DNA of 64,000 nt, from positions 1 to 64,000 of the forward strand of contig CAJMLK010000001.1 in NCBI GenBank assembly GCA_905214305.1, written 5' to 3'. The position numbers and the translations under genes are program-made. Below the pieces are notes generated by a model. It was given only the letters and a program-made list of their open reading frames with translations, was not told where the DNA came from and searched no databases. This DNA comes from an uncultured bacterium (GTDB lineage Bacteria; Desulfobacterota; Desulfovibrionia; Desulfovibrionales; Desulfovibrionaceae). Shown here in pieces: positions 47,439-56,539 of the stretch. Every line of letters starts with the position of its first letter. Position 1 is the first letter of the stretch.

Positions 47439-48989
47439 TTACAGTGTCGGCAGCCCCAGCAGCACACGGGCCGATACCGCCACCTGCATGAGAACCTGGG
47501 AGATGTCCTTGACGGCCTGCATGCTCTTGGACTCCACCTTGGGCAGTACCAGTATCTGGTCGCCGGGGGAAATGTCGCCACTGCCCTGGGTTACGGAACC
47601 ATTCTGGTGCATGACAAGTATCTTGCCACTGTCAGCCCGGCTGGTCAGGCCGCCCGCACCCTTGATGTAGTCGTCCGCATCTTTCTTTTTGCCCCAGAGC
47701 ATGGCCTGCGGAACCATGACCTCACCGCTCACCAGCACCACATCGCTCTTGGTGGGAATAACAATAACATCGCCCTCTTCGAGGCTCAGGTCCGCCTTGT
47801 CCGGGCCGCCGTCCAGCACCACCACGCCTTCAGGCTCCACAGCCTTGGCGCGCTCCACGAACTTGGAAACCATTTCGGCTTCCTTGGCGCGTATCTGCGC
47901 TTCTTCCGTACTGGCCGACGAGGCGGTCAGGGCCGTTTCTTCAAGGCGGCGCAGGGAATCGGCAATGGCTTTCTTTTGTCTGGCGGCCACGCTCTTGCGC
48001 TTGATGTACATGGCTTCAAGGTTGGCGCGTTCCGGTTCCACGGCGATGAAGTTTTTTACGTCCCGCAGGCGCGCTCCCTGGCGCACGGGAAAGCGCGAAG
48101 CACCGCGCACGGCCCCCTGCACTTCAATCATGATGGTATTGCCCGGAGCGTCAGCAATGAACTGCACCTTGTCGCCGTCTTCAAGGTGGAGGGCGCGCAG
48201 GTCCTTGAGGGGCAGATAGGTGCTGTAGGGCGCACCGTTGCGGGTTCCGTTAAGGGCGATATGCGAGGCCCGGCCTTCGGGATCGGCCAGATCCATAAGC
48301 GCTGCCCCGGTGGCCTGACCCTTGGGAAATTCAAAGAGTGCGGGATTGCGCACCACGCCGGTGGCCGTGATGGTGGGGCCTTTTTCGCCGACCACCAGAG
48401 TGTCGCCTTCCTGCACGCGCACGGCCGGCAGGACGCCCTTGCGGGCAAAGGGGTAGAGGTCAAGAATGGCTACGGCCTTTCCATCGCGCATGAGGCGGAT
48501 GTCGCGGTAGCTGCCGCGCACCGGGTCAAGCCCTCCGGCCTTGTCCAGAAAGCTGAGCAGGGGGTCGCTTGGGCCACCGGTATAGCGCCCCGGACGGCTT
48601 ACGCCCCCTGTAACAAAAACGGATACGGGGCGTGCATCCAGCGGGGCTGCGTAAATCTGTACGTCGGCATGGCCGTTGGCGGCCAGTTTGCTGCGCAGGG
48701 CGTCAGCCAGCTTGTCGTAGGCAAGCCCGGCCACGGGCATGTCACCCACTTCGGGCAGATTCATGTGCCCGTCCGGCCCCACAGCAAGGGTGCGGTCCAC
48801 ATTGAGGTCGCCACCCCACAGGCGCACCACCACACGGTCGCCGGGCGCGATAACCGCGCCTTCCTTGTTCTGGGCAAAATTGCCCTGAAAAAGGTTGGCC
48901 GCGTAGGGCTGTACGTTGTCGGCGGCATGGGCGGAGCTGCACAGGGCCAGCAGCGCCAGAACGGCAAAAAGATATTTTTGTTGCAGCAT
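47439..48989 (-). CDS. Polysaccharide export protein with SLBB domains
   Basis: This 516-residue protein has a signal peptide (LFAVLALLALCSSAHA, cut near residue 22) and an N-terminal poly-export domain (IAPGDRVVVRLWGGDLN, VGPDGHMNLPEVGDM). Several SLBB beta-grasp repeats follow, such as VFVTGGVSRPGRYTG, ATGVVRNPALFEF, EVQGAVRGASRF and LVSGEVMVPQAML. A helical insert (about 335-390) separates the last ones. The family includes Wza-like outer-membrane export proteins. It follows a small lipoprotein gene on the same strand. Confidence 0.85.
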   Translation of the reverse strand: MLQQKYLFAVLALLALCSSAHAADNVQPYAANLFQGNFAQNKEGAVIAPGDRVVVRLWGGDLNVDRTLAVGPDGHMNLPEVGDMPVAGLAYDKLADALRSKLAANGHADVQIYAAPLDARPVSVFVTGGVSRPGRYTGGPSDPLLSFLDKAGGLDPVRGSYRDIRLMRDGKAVAILDLYPFARKGVLPAVRVQEGDTLVVGEKGPTITATGVVRNPALFEFPKGQATGAALMDLADPEGRASHIALNGTRNGAPYSTYLPLKDLRALHLEDGDKVQFIADAPGNTIMIEVQGAVRGASRFPVRQGARLRDVKNFIAVEPERANLEAMYIKRKSVAARQKKAIADSLRRLEETALTASSASTEEAQIRAKEAEMVSKFVERAKAVEPEGVVVLDGGPDKADLSLEEGDVIVIPTKSDVVLVSGEVMVPQAMLWGKKKDADDYIKGAGGLTSRADSGKILVMHQNGSVTQGSGDISPGDQILVLPKVESKSMQAVKDISQVLMQVAVSARVLLGLPTL

Positions 48990-49073
48990 GGTGTTTCAAA
49001 GTATGCGACGCGCGGTCTCGCGGCTGTGCCGCGCCGCGCGCCTGCAATGGTTTAGGAAAGGTTGCCCGTGCAA

Positions 49074-49457
49074 TTACGGTTTGGAAATGCCCTGACCCCA
49101 CACCCTGGGGGCCATGATCCAGCGGCCCTGCGCATCCTGGCAGATAACGACCACTTCAGCCTCTTTTTGCCCGGCCAGCACTGTGCCGCGCTTGCAGCTC
49201 TCGCCTTTGGCCGACGTAAAGACTTCATCAACGCTCACATTGACACCCTGCCCAAACTGCACGTCGTCCAGCACGGTGGTCTGGCCGGGGGTGGAAATGA
49301 TCATGAAGTTTTCCACGGGGCCTGGGGGCGTTTCGTCCCTTTGCGGGCTTTCGCCAAGGCCGCATGCGGACAGGGACAAGACAAGAAGAAGGGCGGCTGC
49401 CAAGGCCGCCGGACGGCTGATGCGCGATGCGCGCGCGGGACAAAAGACTGTGTTCAT
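49074..49457 (-). CDS. Small lipoprotein of unknown function
   Basis: This 127-residue protein has a signal peptide with lipobox LSLSAC and a short beta-rich domain with two Cys (GESCKRGTVL and VVICQDAQGRW) that could form a disulfide. CCAGGAGCC precedes the ATG. It starts 84 bp upstream of the SLBB export gene and probably is part of the same envelope unit. Confidence 0.75.
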   Translation of the reverse strand: MNTVFCPARASRISRPAALAAALLLVLSLSACGLGESPQRDETPPGPVENFMIISTPGQTTVLDDVQFGQGVNVSVDEVFTSAKGESCKRGTVLAGQKEAEVVVICQDAQGRWIMAPRVWGQGISKP

Positions 49458-49632
49458 GCCGGCTCCTGGCGGGGATAAACCGTAGCGCCATCATTGTCAG
49501 GCGCATATTCGGTACGGTGGTTCTTCTCCTCTCCATCTCGCAGAGAATGTCTGCTCTGTCAATTGCCGCCGGGCCTGCCGCAGCTATCAATAGTCACGCT
49601 TTTTGCTGAAATCAGGTAAATAAAAATCAAAT

Positions 49633-49646
49633 ACGTGATATTACGT
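49633..49646. promoter_or_regulatory. Near-palindrome ahead of the MoeA-like gene
   Basis: ACGTGATATTACGT has ACGT on both sides of a six-base core and lies in AT-rich DNA 115 bp before the MoeA-like start. It could be an operator for metal or oxyanion control of the molybdenum genes. The rest of the gap 49458-49760 shows nothing else. Confidence 0.35.
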
Positions 49647-49760
49647 CAAGTTATGGTGTCCACACTTTATAAATCATGAATTTTATTTTGCATTTCGTTG
49701 TGGGAGTGCTATTCTACGCACAATCTGGGCATCAGGTTATGCATCATTCGAGGAGCAGAC

Positions 49761-50801
49761 ATGTCGGAACTTTGTATGAAAGTCATACACGTTCATGATG
49801 CGGTAGGTAGTGTACTTTGTCACGATATAACCAGAATTGTTCCCGGCGAAAGCAAGGGACCGGTATTTCGCAAAGGGCATATCGTGCGGCCCGAAGATAT
49901 CAAGGTGCTGCTCGAAACAGGCAAGGAGCATCTTTATGTTTTTGAGCCGCTTGCCGGAATGGTGCACGAAAATGACGCCGCCGCGCGCATTGTGGCCGCT
50001 GCCGTTGGGCAGAATCTCGTGGCCGGTGACCCGAAGGAAGGGCGCATTGATCTCGTTGCCGCCCGTGACGGCCTGCTGCGGGTGGACGTGCCTGCCCTGA
50101 ACAGGATCAACAGCCTCGGCGAAATCACCATGGCGACCCTGCACGGCATGCAGTTTGTGACAAAAGGACGCGCCGTGGCGGGAACCCGCGTGGTTCCCCT
50201 CATGATCGGTGAAGACAAGCTGCGCCGCCTTGAAGACGCGGTCACACGCCCCGTCATCGAGGTGCTGCCCCTTGCCCGCGCCAGAGTGGGTGTGGTCACC
50301 ACGGGCAGCGAGGTTTACCAGGGCCGTATTCGTGACGCTTTCGGCCCTGTGCTGCGCAAAAAATTTGCGGCATTGGGCAGTTCCGTCATGGGGCAGACCC
50401 TGACCAGCGACGAGGTCAGCATGACCGCCTCGGCCATTGCGGATTTTTTGCATCAGGGCGCTGACATGATTGTGGTAACGGGCGGCATGTCCGTTGATCC
50501 CGATGACCGTACGCCCGCCGCCATACGTGCTTCCGGGGCGCAGATTCTCAGCTATGGCGCGCCGGTGTATCCGGGCGCCATGTTTCTTCTGGCCTACGCT
50601 TCTGGCCCCGGCGGTCGTGTGCCCGTGCTGGGGCTGCCCGGCTGCGTCATGTACCACAAGGCCAGCATATTTGACCTCATTGTGCCGCGCCTGCTGGCCG
50701 GGGTTGAAGTAACGGCCGAAGACATCGCGGCTTTGGGGCACGGCGGTTTTTGCGCCGGCTGCCCCGAGTGTGCCTATCCCGTGTGTCCATTCGGCAAATA
50801 G
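49761..50801 (+). CDS. MoeA-like molybdopterin-binding protein
   Basis: This 346-residue protein has a MoeA-type N-terminal part (DAVGSVLCHDITRIVPGESKGP, FRKGHIV) and the MoaB/MogA molybdopterin-binding domain with VGVVTTGSEVYQGRI and IVVTGGMSVDPDD. It ends in a Cys-rich tail, CAGCPECAYPVCPFGK, that may hold a metal or Fe-S cluster. Relatives insert or transfer molybdenum. GAGGAGCAGAC precedes the ATG. It is followed 148 bp later by mop and likely serves it. Confidence 0.88.
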   Translation: MSELCMKVIHVHDAVGSVLCHDITRIVPGESKGPVFRKGHIVRPEDIKVLLETGKEHLYVFEPLAGMVHENDAAARIVAAAVGQNLVAGDPKEGRIDLVAARDGLLRVDVPALNRINSLGEITMATLHGMQFVTKGRAVAGTRVVPLMIGEDKLRRLEDAVTRPVIEVLPLARARVGVVTTGSEVYQGRIRDAFGPVLRKKFAALGSSVMGQTLTSDEVSMTASAIADFLHQGADMIVVTGGMSVDPDDRTPAAIRASGAQILSYGAPVYPGAMFLLAYASGPGGRVPVLGLPGCVMYHKASIFDLIVPRLLAGVEVTAEDIAALGHGGFCAGCPECAYPVCPFGK

Positions 50802-50949
50802 AGGTGTTCCCGTATCCGTACCGGTATCATAGTCAACGTGTCAGGATCCCTGCGGCGCCCTGCTGCGCGCGCGGAAACATTACGGCCCTGAACGCGGATA
50901 TCCCGCGTCGGCATATATCCAGACACTTATCATAGCAAAGGAGTCGCGC

Positions 50950-53673
50950 ATGGAAACCAAAACCCTCATAGTCAACGGCATGGCCCGGCGTTTGCTGGTC
51001 AGTCCCAATGATCTTCTGGTGGACGTGCTGCGCAGCCAGTTGCAGCTCACCAGTGTGAAAGTGGGCTGCGGCAAGGGCCAGTGCGGCGCGTGCACGGTTA
51101 TTCTGGACGGCAAGGTGGTGCGGGCATGCATCATCAAGATGAGCCGGGTGGCTGAAAATGCATCTGTAACGACCCTTGAAGGCATCGGCACGCCGGACTG
51201 TCTGCACCCGCTGCAGCATGCGTGGATCCAGCACGGCGCGGCGCAATGCGGTTTTTGCACCCCCGGTTTCATTGTCTCGGCCAAGGCCCTGCTGGACGAA
51301 AATGCCGCCCCCAGCCGTGAAGATGTGCGCGACTGGTTCCAGAAACACCACAATATCTGCCGCTGCACGGGCTACAAGCCGCTTGTGGACGCCGTCATGG
51401 ATGCGGCCGCCATTCTGCGCGGCGAAAAAACCGTTGAAGAGATCAGCTTCAAGATGCCTGCCGACGGCCGCATCTGGGGCAGCAGCATTCCGCGTCCCAG
51501 CGCCGTGGCCAAGGTGACCGGCCTTGCCGAATTCGGCGCGGACGCCGCCGTGCGCATGCCTGAAAATACCCTGCATCTGGCTCTGGCCCAGGCCAAGGTA
51601 TCGCATGCCCTTATCAAGGGCATCGACACGTCCGAAGCCGAAAAAATGCCCGGTGTCTTCAAGGTGCTGACCCACAAGGACGTGAAGGGCAAAAACCGCA
51701 TTACGGGCCTTATCACCTTCCCCACCAACAAGGGTGACGGCTGGGAACGGCCCATTCTTAATGATGAAAAGATATTCCAGTACGGTGATGCCCTTGCCAT
51801 CGTTTGCGCCGACTCCGAGGCCAATGCCCGCGCTGCCGCTGAAAAGGTCAAGTTTGACCTTGAGCTTTTGCCCGAATACATGAGCGCTCCCGAAGCCATG
51901 GCCCCGGACGCCATCGAGATTCACCCCGGCACGCCCAACGTCTACTATGACCAGCTCGAAGAAAAGGGCGCGGATACGGCTCCCTTCTTCAGCGATTCGG
52001 GCAACGTGGTCGTTGAAGGCAGCTACTATACCCAGCGCCAGCCCCACCTGCCCATCGAACCTGACGTGGGCTACGGCTATATCAACGAGCAGGGACAGGT
52101 GGTCATCCACTCCAAGTCCGTTGCCATCCATCTGCACGCCCTCATGATCGCCCCCGGCCTTGGCCTGGAATTCCCCAAGGATCTTGTGCTGGTGCAGAAC
52201 ACCACGGGCGGCACGTTCGGCTACAAGTTCAGCCCGACGATGGAGGCCCTTGTGGGCGTGGCCGTCATGGCTACAGGCCGCCCCTGCCACCTGCGCTATA
52301 ACTATGAGCAGCAGCAGAACTACACCGGCAAGCGTTCGCCCTTCTGGACAACCATGCGCTACGCGGCCGACAGGCAGGGCAAGATCCTCGCCATGGAAAC
52401 GGACTGGACCGTGGACCACGGCCCCTATTCCGAATTCGGCGACCTTCTGACCCTGCGCGGCGCACAGTATATCGGCGCCGGTTACGGCATCGCCAATATC
52501 CGTGGCAAGGGCCGCACAGTTGCCACCAACCATTGCTGGGGTGCGGCCTTCCGTGGTTACGGTGCGCCCGAGTCGGAATTCCCCTCTGAAGTGCTCATGG
52601 ACGAACTGGCCGAAAAGCTCGGCATGGATCCCTTTGAGCTGCGCGCCCTCAATTGCTATAAAGAAGGCGATACCAACCCCTCGGGGCAGATTCCTGAAGT
52701 TATGAGTCTGCCGGAAATGTTTGATAAAATGCGTCCGTACTACGAAGAATCCAAAAAGCGCGTCAAAGAGCGCTCCACCGCCGAAATCAAGCGCGGCGTG
52801 GGCGTGGCCCTTGGCGTGTACGGCGCTGGTCTGGACGGGCCGGACACTTCCGAAGCCTGGGTAGAACTGAACGATGACGGCAGCGTGACCCTGGGCAACT
52901 CGTGGGAAGACCACGGTCAGGGCGCTGACGCGGGCAGCCTTGGTACGGCCCATGAGGCCCTGCGCCCCCTGGGCATCACGCCTGAAAATATCCATCTGGT
53001 CATGAACGACACCAGCAAGACCCCCAATTCCGGTCCTGCCGGTGGTTCGCGGTCGCAGGTAGTCACGGGCAACGCCATCCGCGTGGCCTGCGAAATGCTC
53101 ATCGAGGGCATGCGCAAGCCCGGCGGCGGCTTCCTCACGCCTGCCGAAATGAAGGCCGAAGGCCGTCCCATGCGCTATGACGGCAAATGGACAGCCCCGG
53201 CCAAGGATTGTGACGCCAAGGGGCAGGGTTCGCCCTTTGCCTGCTACATGTACGGGCTTTTCCTCACCGAAGTGGCGGTGGAAGTAGCCACGGGCAAGAC
53301 CGCGGTAGAAAAAATGGTCTGCGTGGCCGACATCGGCAAGCTCTGCAACAAGCTTGTGGTGGACGGCCAGATTTACGGCGGCCTCGCCCAGGGCGTGGGT
53401 CTGGCCCTCAGTGAAGACTACGAAGACCTCAAGAAGCACAGCACCATAGCCGGCGCGGGTGTGCCCCCCATCAAGATGATTCCTGACGACATTGAGATCA
53501 TCTACGTGGAAACGCCTCGCAAGGATGGCCCCTTCGGCGCTTCGGGCGTGGGCGAAATGCCCCTTACCGCGCCGCATGCGGCCATCATCAACGGCATCTG
53601 CAATGCCTGCGGCGCGCGTGTTCGCCATCTGCCCGCGCGGCCCGAAAAGGTCTTGGAGGCCATGCCCAGATAA
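50950..53673 (+). CDS. mop: Molybdenum aldehyde oxidoreductase (Mop)
   Basis: This 907-residue enzyme has the same length as the D. gigas enzyme. N-terminal plant-type [2Fe-2S] (VGCGKGQCGACTVI...RAC), then the second [2Fe-2S] (QCGFCTPGF...ICRCTG). The molybdopterin domain follows with FGYKFSPT, FRGYGAPESEF, EDHGQGAD, GPAGGSRSQV and the catalytic Glu in PFGASGVGEMPL. There is no FAD domain, as in Desulfovibrio Mop. It oxidises aldehydes to acids with a molybdopterin cytosine dinucleotide cofactor. AAAGGAGTCGCGC precedes the ATG. Several uncharacterised genes that may build or modify its cofactor follow. Confidence 0.97.
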   Translation: METKTLIVNGMARRLLVSPNDLLVDVLRSQLQLTSVKVGCGKGQCGACTVILDGKVVRACIIKMSRVAENASVTTLEGIGTPDCLHPLQHAWIQHGAAQCGFCTPGFIVSAKALLDENAAPSREDVRDWFQKHHNICRCTGYKPLVDAVMDAAAILRGEKTVEEISFKMPADGRIWGSSIPRPSAVAKVTGLAEFGADAAVRMPENTLHLALAQAKVSHALIKGIDTSEAEKMPGVFKVLTHKDVKGKNRITGLITFPTNKGDGWERPILNDEKIFQYGDALAIVCADSEANARAAAEKVKFDLELLPEYMSAPEAMAPDAIEIHPGTPNVYYDQLEEKGADTAPFFSDSGNVVVEGSYYTQRQPHLPIEPDVGYGYINEQGQVVIHSKSVAIHLHALMIAPGLGLEFPKDLVLVQNTTGGTFGYKFSPTMEALVGVAVMATGRPCHLRYNYEQQQNYTGKRSPFWTTMRYAADRQGKILAMETDWTVDHGPYSEFGDLLTLRGAQYIGAGYGIANIRGKGRTVATNHCWGAAFRGYGAPESEFPSEVLMDELAEKLGMDPFELRALNCYKEGDTNPSGQIPEVMSLPEMFDKMRPYYEESKKRVKERSTAEIKRGVGVALGVYGAGLDGPDTSEAWVELNDDGSVTLGNSWEDHGQGADAGSLGTAHEALRPLGITPENIHLVMNDTSKTPNSGPAGGSRSQVVTGNAIRVACEMLIEGMRKPGGGFLTPAEMKAEGRPMRYDGKWTAPAKDCDAKGQGSPFACYMYGLFLTEVAVEVATGKTAVEKMVCVADIGKLCNKLVVDGQIYGGLAQGVGLALSEDYEDLKKHSTIAGAGVPPIKMIPDDIEIIYVETPRKDGPFGASGVGEMPLTAPHAAIINGICNACGARVRHLPARPEKVLEAMPR

Positions 53674-53709
53674 GATAGGTGTAAGGTAAAAGCATTACGG
53701 GGGAGGGGG

Positions 53710-53750
53710 CTTCAGTTGCCGGTGGGCGACGTGCTCTCCGGCAGCTGAAG
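53710..53750. other. Intercistronic hairpin after mop
   Basis: CTTCAGTTGCCGG (53710-53722) pairs with CCGGCAGCTGAAG (53738-53750) with one G-U. No T-run follows. It may partly separate expression of mop from the downstream genes. Confidence 0.5.
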
Positions 53751-53870
53751 AACCTCTTCTCCTGTATTCCGCTCCCTCTGGACTGTATTTTTTCTTGTGA
53801 CGCGGGAGCGGCCTGACCGCATGCCGCGTCACATGTTTTTTATGCTTTGCCCGGCCGTAGTTGGAGCGGC

Positions 53871-56327
53871 ATGTGCACGGGCTGCCCGTATACGTTCGAC
53901 CTCAGCGAGAACAGCATTATGATGGATCAGAAGCGCCTGCATGAAATCGAAGCCCGCTGTACACAGGAAAGCCCCCCCCGCTGTCGGGCGGCCTGCCCCT
54001 TTGATCTGGATGTGCGCCTTTTTATGGCGCGCATGGCCGAGGGCAAATGCGGCGAGGCCCGCAAGCTTCTGGAACGCCATCTGCCCCTGCCCGGCATCAT
54101 GGCGCGCATCTGCGATGCGCCGTGTGAAAATGTCTGCCTGCGGCGTGACCTTGGCGGCAGCGTGGCAATGCATGGCCTTGAGCTTGCCTGCATGCTGGCC
54201 GTCGGTCCGCAGGGCCGCCCCCTGCCTTTGCCGCCCAAGCGTTTCAGCATGGCGGTGGTGGGGGACGGGCTGGCCGGACTTGCGGCAGCCTGGGATCTTT
54301 CCGGCAAGGCGTACCCCGTAACGGTTTATCATGCGGGAACCCCCGGTGAGGTTCTGGCAGAGGCGTATCCGGCGCTCAATGCCGAGGGCGTGGCCGCCAG
54401 CGGCAAGGATTTTCTGGCTGAAGACGTGGAACTTCTGGTTCGCAGAAAAGTGCAGTTTGTCTCTGCCGTGCTTGACCAGACCCTGCTGGACAAGGTGGCA
54501 GCCGAATACGCGGGGGTGCTGGTGGACGCGGGGGCTGCTCCCCATCTGGCCCCGGCCCGTGAGGATATGGATGCCGATATACTGCACTGGCGGGACAATG
54601 TCTGTTGCGCGGGCTGGCCGGAGGTGACGCCCACGGGACACCATTTTTTTTCTTCATCGCAGCAGGCGGGGCAGGGGCGTCGCGCGGCCCAGACTCTGGA
54701 ACGTGTGGCTGGCGGGCTTTCCCTCACCGCCGCGCGCGACAAGGCGCAAGGTCCCCTGCATACGGATGTGAGCGGCATTGCGCCCGTGCCCCGCGTGGAA
54801 CCGGCCGGAAACGGATACACGGCGGAAGAGGCCGTGGCCGAGGCTGCCCGCTGTTTGCAGTGCCAGTGCATGATCTGTGTCCGCGAATGCGTGTATCTGC
54901 AAAAATATAAAGGATACCCAAGAGTTTACGCCCGCCAGATCCATAATAACGCTTCCATAGTCAAGGGCCTGCACACGGCCAACGCCCTTATTAACGGCTG
55001 CGCGCTGTGCGGCCAGTGCGAAGAATTGTGCCCGGAGAACTTTTCCATGGCCGAACTGTGCCTGTCCGCACGACAGGACATGGTGGAAAACGGCTACATG
55101 CCGCCATCGGCGCACGAATTTGCTCTGGAAGATATGGAGAATGCCTCTGGCCCGGAATGTTCGCTGCTGTTGCCCGATACTTCACTGCCGCCCGATGTGG
55201 ACCCGGCATGGCTGTTTTTTCCCGGTTGCCAGCTTGCGGCCTCGCGCGGGGAGCAGGTGGCGCAGGTGTACACGCTGTTGCGCGAAAAAATGGCCGCGAG
55301 CGCCACTCCAGGTGTGGCACTGATGCTTTCCTGTTGCGGTATTCCGGCGCAATGGGCCGGGCGGGCCGGGCTTTTTGCCGAACATGTGGAAAAGCTGCGC
55401 GCCGCATGGGAAAGCCTCGGCAAGCCGCGCATCATGGCAGCCTGTTCGTCCTGTCTTGCGGCCCTGCGACAGGCCTTGCCCGAAGCCGGGGCGCTGTCGG
55501 TATGGGAAGTGCTGGACAGCATGGGCCTGCCCGAAGGGCGGGGGGCAGCACCCGCAGCCCTGCCAGAGGTTTTTTCCATTCATGATCCATGTACTGCACG
55601 GCACGACAGTGCATGGCTGGCGGCGGTGCGCAGTCTGGCGGCGCGTGCCGGAGTACTGGTGGAAGAGCCGCGCCTTGCGGGCGCAAGTACGGCCTGCTGT
55701 GGCTACGGCGGCCTTGTGTGGTGCGCCCAGCCCGGTCTTGCCGGGGAAATGGCAGCGCACCGCGCCACGGAACTGCCCCATGCGGGGCTTGCCTCATGCA
55801 TCATGTGCCGCGACAGGCTGGTGGCTGGCGGCAAGGAATGCTGGCATCTGCTTGATCTGCTTGTACCCGGTTGCCCCGATGAAGATGGAGCCAAAAAAGG
55901 CCCCGGTCTGTCTGCCCGCCGCGCCAACCGGGCAGCCCTGCGCCGCCGCCTGCTGCATGAGTGGCAGGGGCAGGACGAGGCGGAACCGGACATGGGCCGG
56001 GTGCGCGTGGCTGATGACGTGCTGGCCCGGCTGGAGGAACGGCATATCCTGCTGGAGGATGTGGAGGCGGCCGTGGCCGGGGCGGAAGCCTCGGGACATC
56101 GTTTCGAAAATCTTGAAAACGGGCATGTGCTCGGTTCATGGCGGCCCCGGCAGGTGACGTTCTGGGTTGAATACCAGCCTTCCGGCGACGGCTGCATCCT
56201 GCACGACGCCTGGTGTCACCGCATGATCGTACCGGGTTCGGGCGGGCAGGAAGCGGCGGACGTGATCAACGTTCACCAGTGCTGCACGGACGGCCGACGC
56301 GGCGGGCAGGACGGAGGACAATCATGA
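53871..56327 (+). CDS. Multi-domain FeS/flavin redox protein with CCG domain
   Basis: This 818-residue protein joins several modules. First comes an N-terminal Cys region of the glutamate-synthase small-subunit type (CTQESPPRCRAACP; CDAPCENVC), then a dinucleotide-binding VVGDGLAGLAAA (129-140). Two [4Fe-4S] motifs follow (CLQCQCMICVREC near 329; CALCGQCEELCP near 377), then a CCG/heterodisulfide-reductase-like half (FFPGCQLA near 450, LSCCGIPA near 486, ACCGYGGL near 607). A small C-terminal domain has further Cys and His. It likely passes electrons for the neighbouring Mop. The ATG at 53871 follows GGAGCGGC; ATGs at 53919/53922 are alternatives. It overlaps the next gene (ATGA). Confidence 0.85.
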   Translation: MCTGCPYTFDLSENSIMMDQKRLHEIEARCTQESPPRCRAACPFDLDVRLFMARMAEGKCGEARKLLERHLPLPGIMARICDAPCENVCLRRDLGGSVAMHGLELACMLAVGPQGRPLPLPPKRFSMAVVGDGLAGLAAAWDLSGKAYPVTVYHAGTPGEVLAEAYPALNAEGVAASGKDFLAEDVELLVRRKVQFVSAVLDQTLLDKVAAEYAGVLVDAGAAPHLAPAREDMDADILHWRDNVCCAGWPEVTPTGHHFFSSSQQAGQGRRAAQTLERVAGGLSLTAARDKAQGPLHTDVSGIAPVPRVEPAGNGYTAEEAVAEAARCLQCQCMICVRECVYLQKYKGYPRVYARQIHNNASIVKGLHTANALINGCALCGQCEELCPENFSMAELCLSARQDMVENGYMPPSAHEFALEDMENASGPECSLLLPDTSLPPDVDPAWLFFPGCQLAASRGEQVAQVYTLLREKMAASATPGVALMLSCCGIPAQWAGRAGLFAEHVEKLRAAWESLGKPRIMAACSSCLAALRQALPEAGALSVWEVLDSMGLPEGRGAAPAALPEVFSIHDPCTARHDSAWLAAVRSLAARAGVLVEEPRLAGASTACCGYGGLVWCAQPGLAGEMAAHRATELPHAGLASCIMCRDRLVAGGKECWHLLDLLVPGCPDEDGAKKGPGLSARRANRAALRRRLLHEWQGQDEAEPDMGRVRVADDVLARLEERHILLEDVEAAVAGAEASGHRFENLENGHVLGSWRPRQVTFWVEYQPSGDGCILHDAWCHRMIVPGSGGQEAADVINVHQCCTDGRRGGQDGGQS

Positions 56328-56539
56328 GCATGGGACCGAATTACGGACCGGACAGCGGCCAGTGGGTTTGCGGACGCTGCCGGGAGCCGCTGGAGCAGGG
56401 CAAGGTTCCTGTTTTTTATCTCAACAGCGCTTTTGACGTCTTTTTGCCGCGCTGTCCGCAGTGCGGGCTGACCCTTGTGCCCAAATCACTGGCCGAGGGC
56501 AAGATGGCGGAAGTGGAAGCCCTGCTGGAAGATAAATGA
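56324..56539 (+). CDS. Small zinc-ribbon redox protein (DVU_1557-like)
   Basis: This 71-residue protein has WVCGRCREPLEQG and LPRCPQCGLTLVP, two CxxC knuckles of a zinc ribbon or rubredoxin-like metal site. I recall a family named after DVU_1557 in the same neighbourhood in D. vulgaris; the match is from memory. It overlaps the genes on both sides by ATGA. Confidence 0.8.
   Translation: MSMGPNYGPDSGQWVCGRCREPLEQGKVPVFYLNSAFDVFLPRCPQCGLTLVPKSLAEGKMAEVEALLEDK

Noticed and set aside
50833..53628. 931-residue open frame on the minus strand across mop
   Set aside because: It mirrors the mop coding sequence, which matches known Mop proteins almost throughout.
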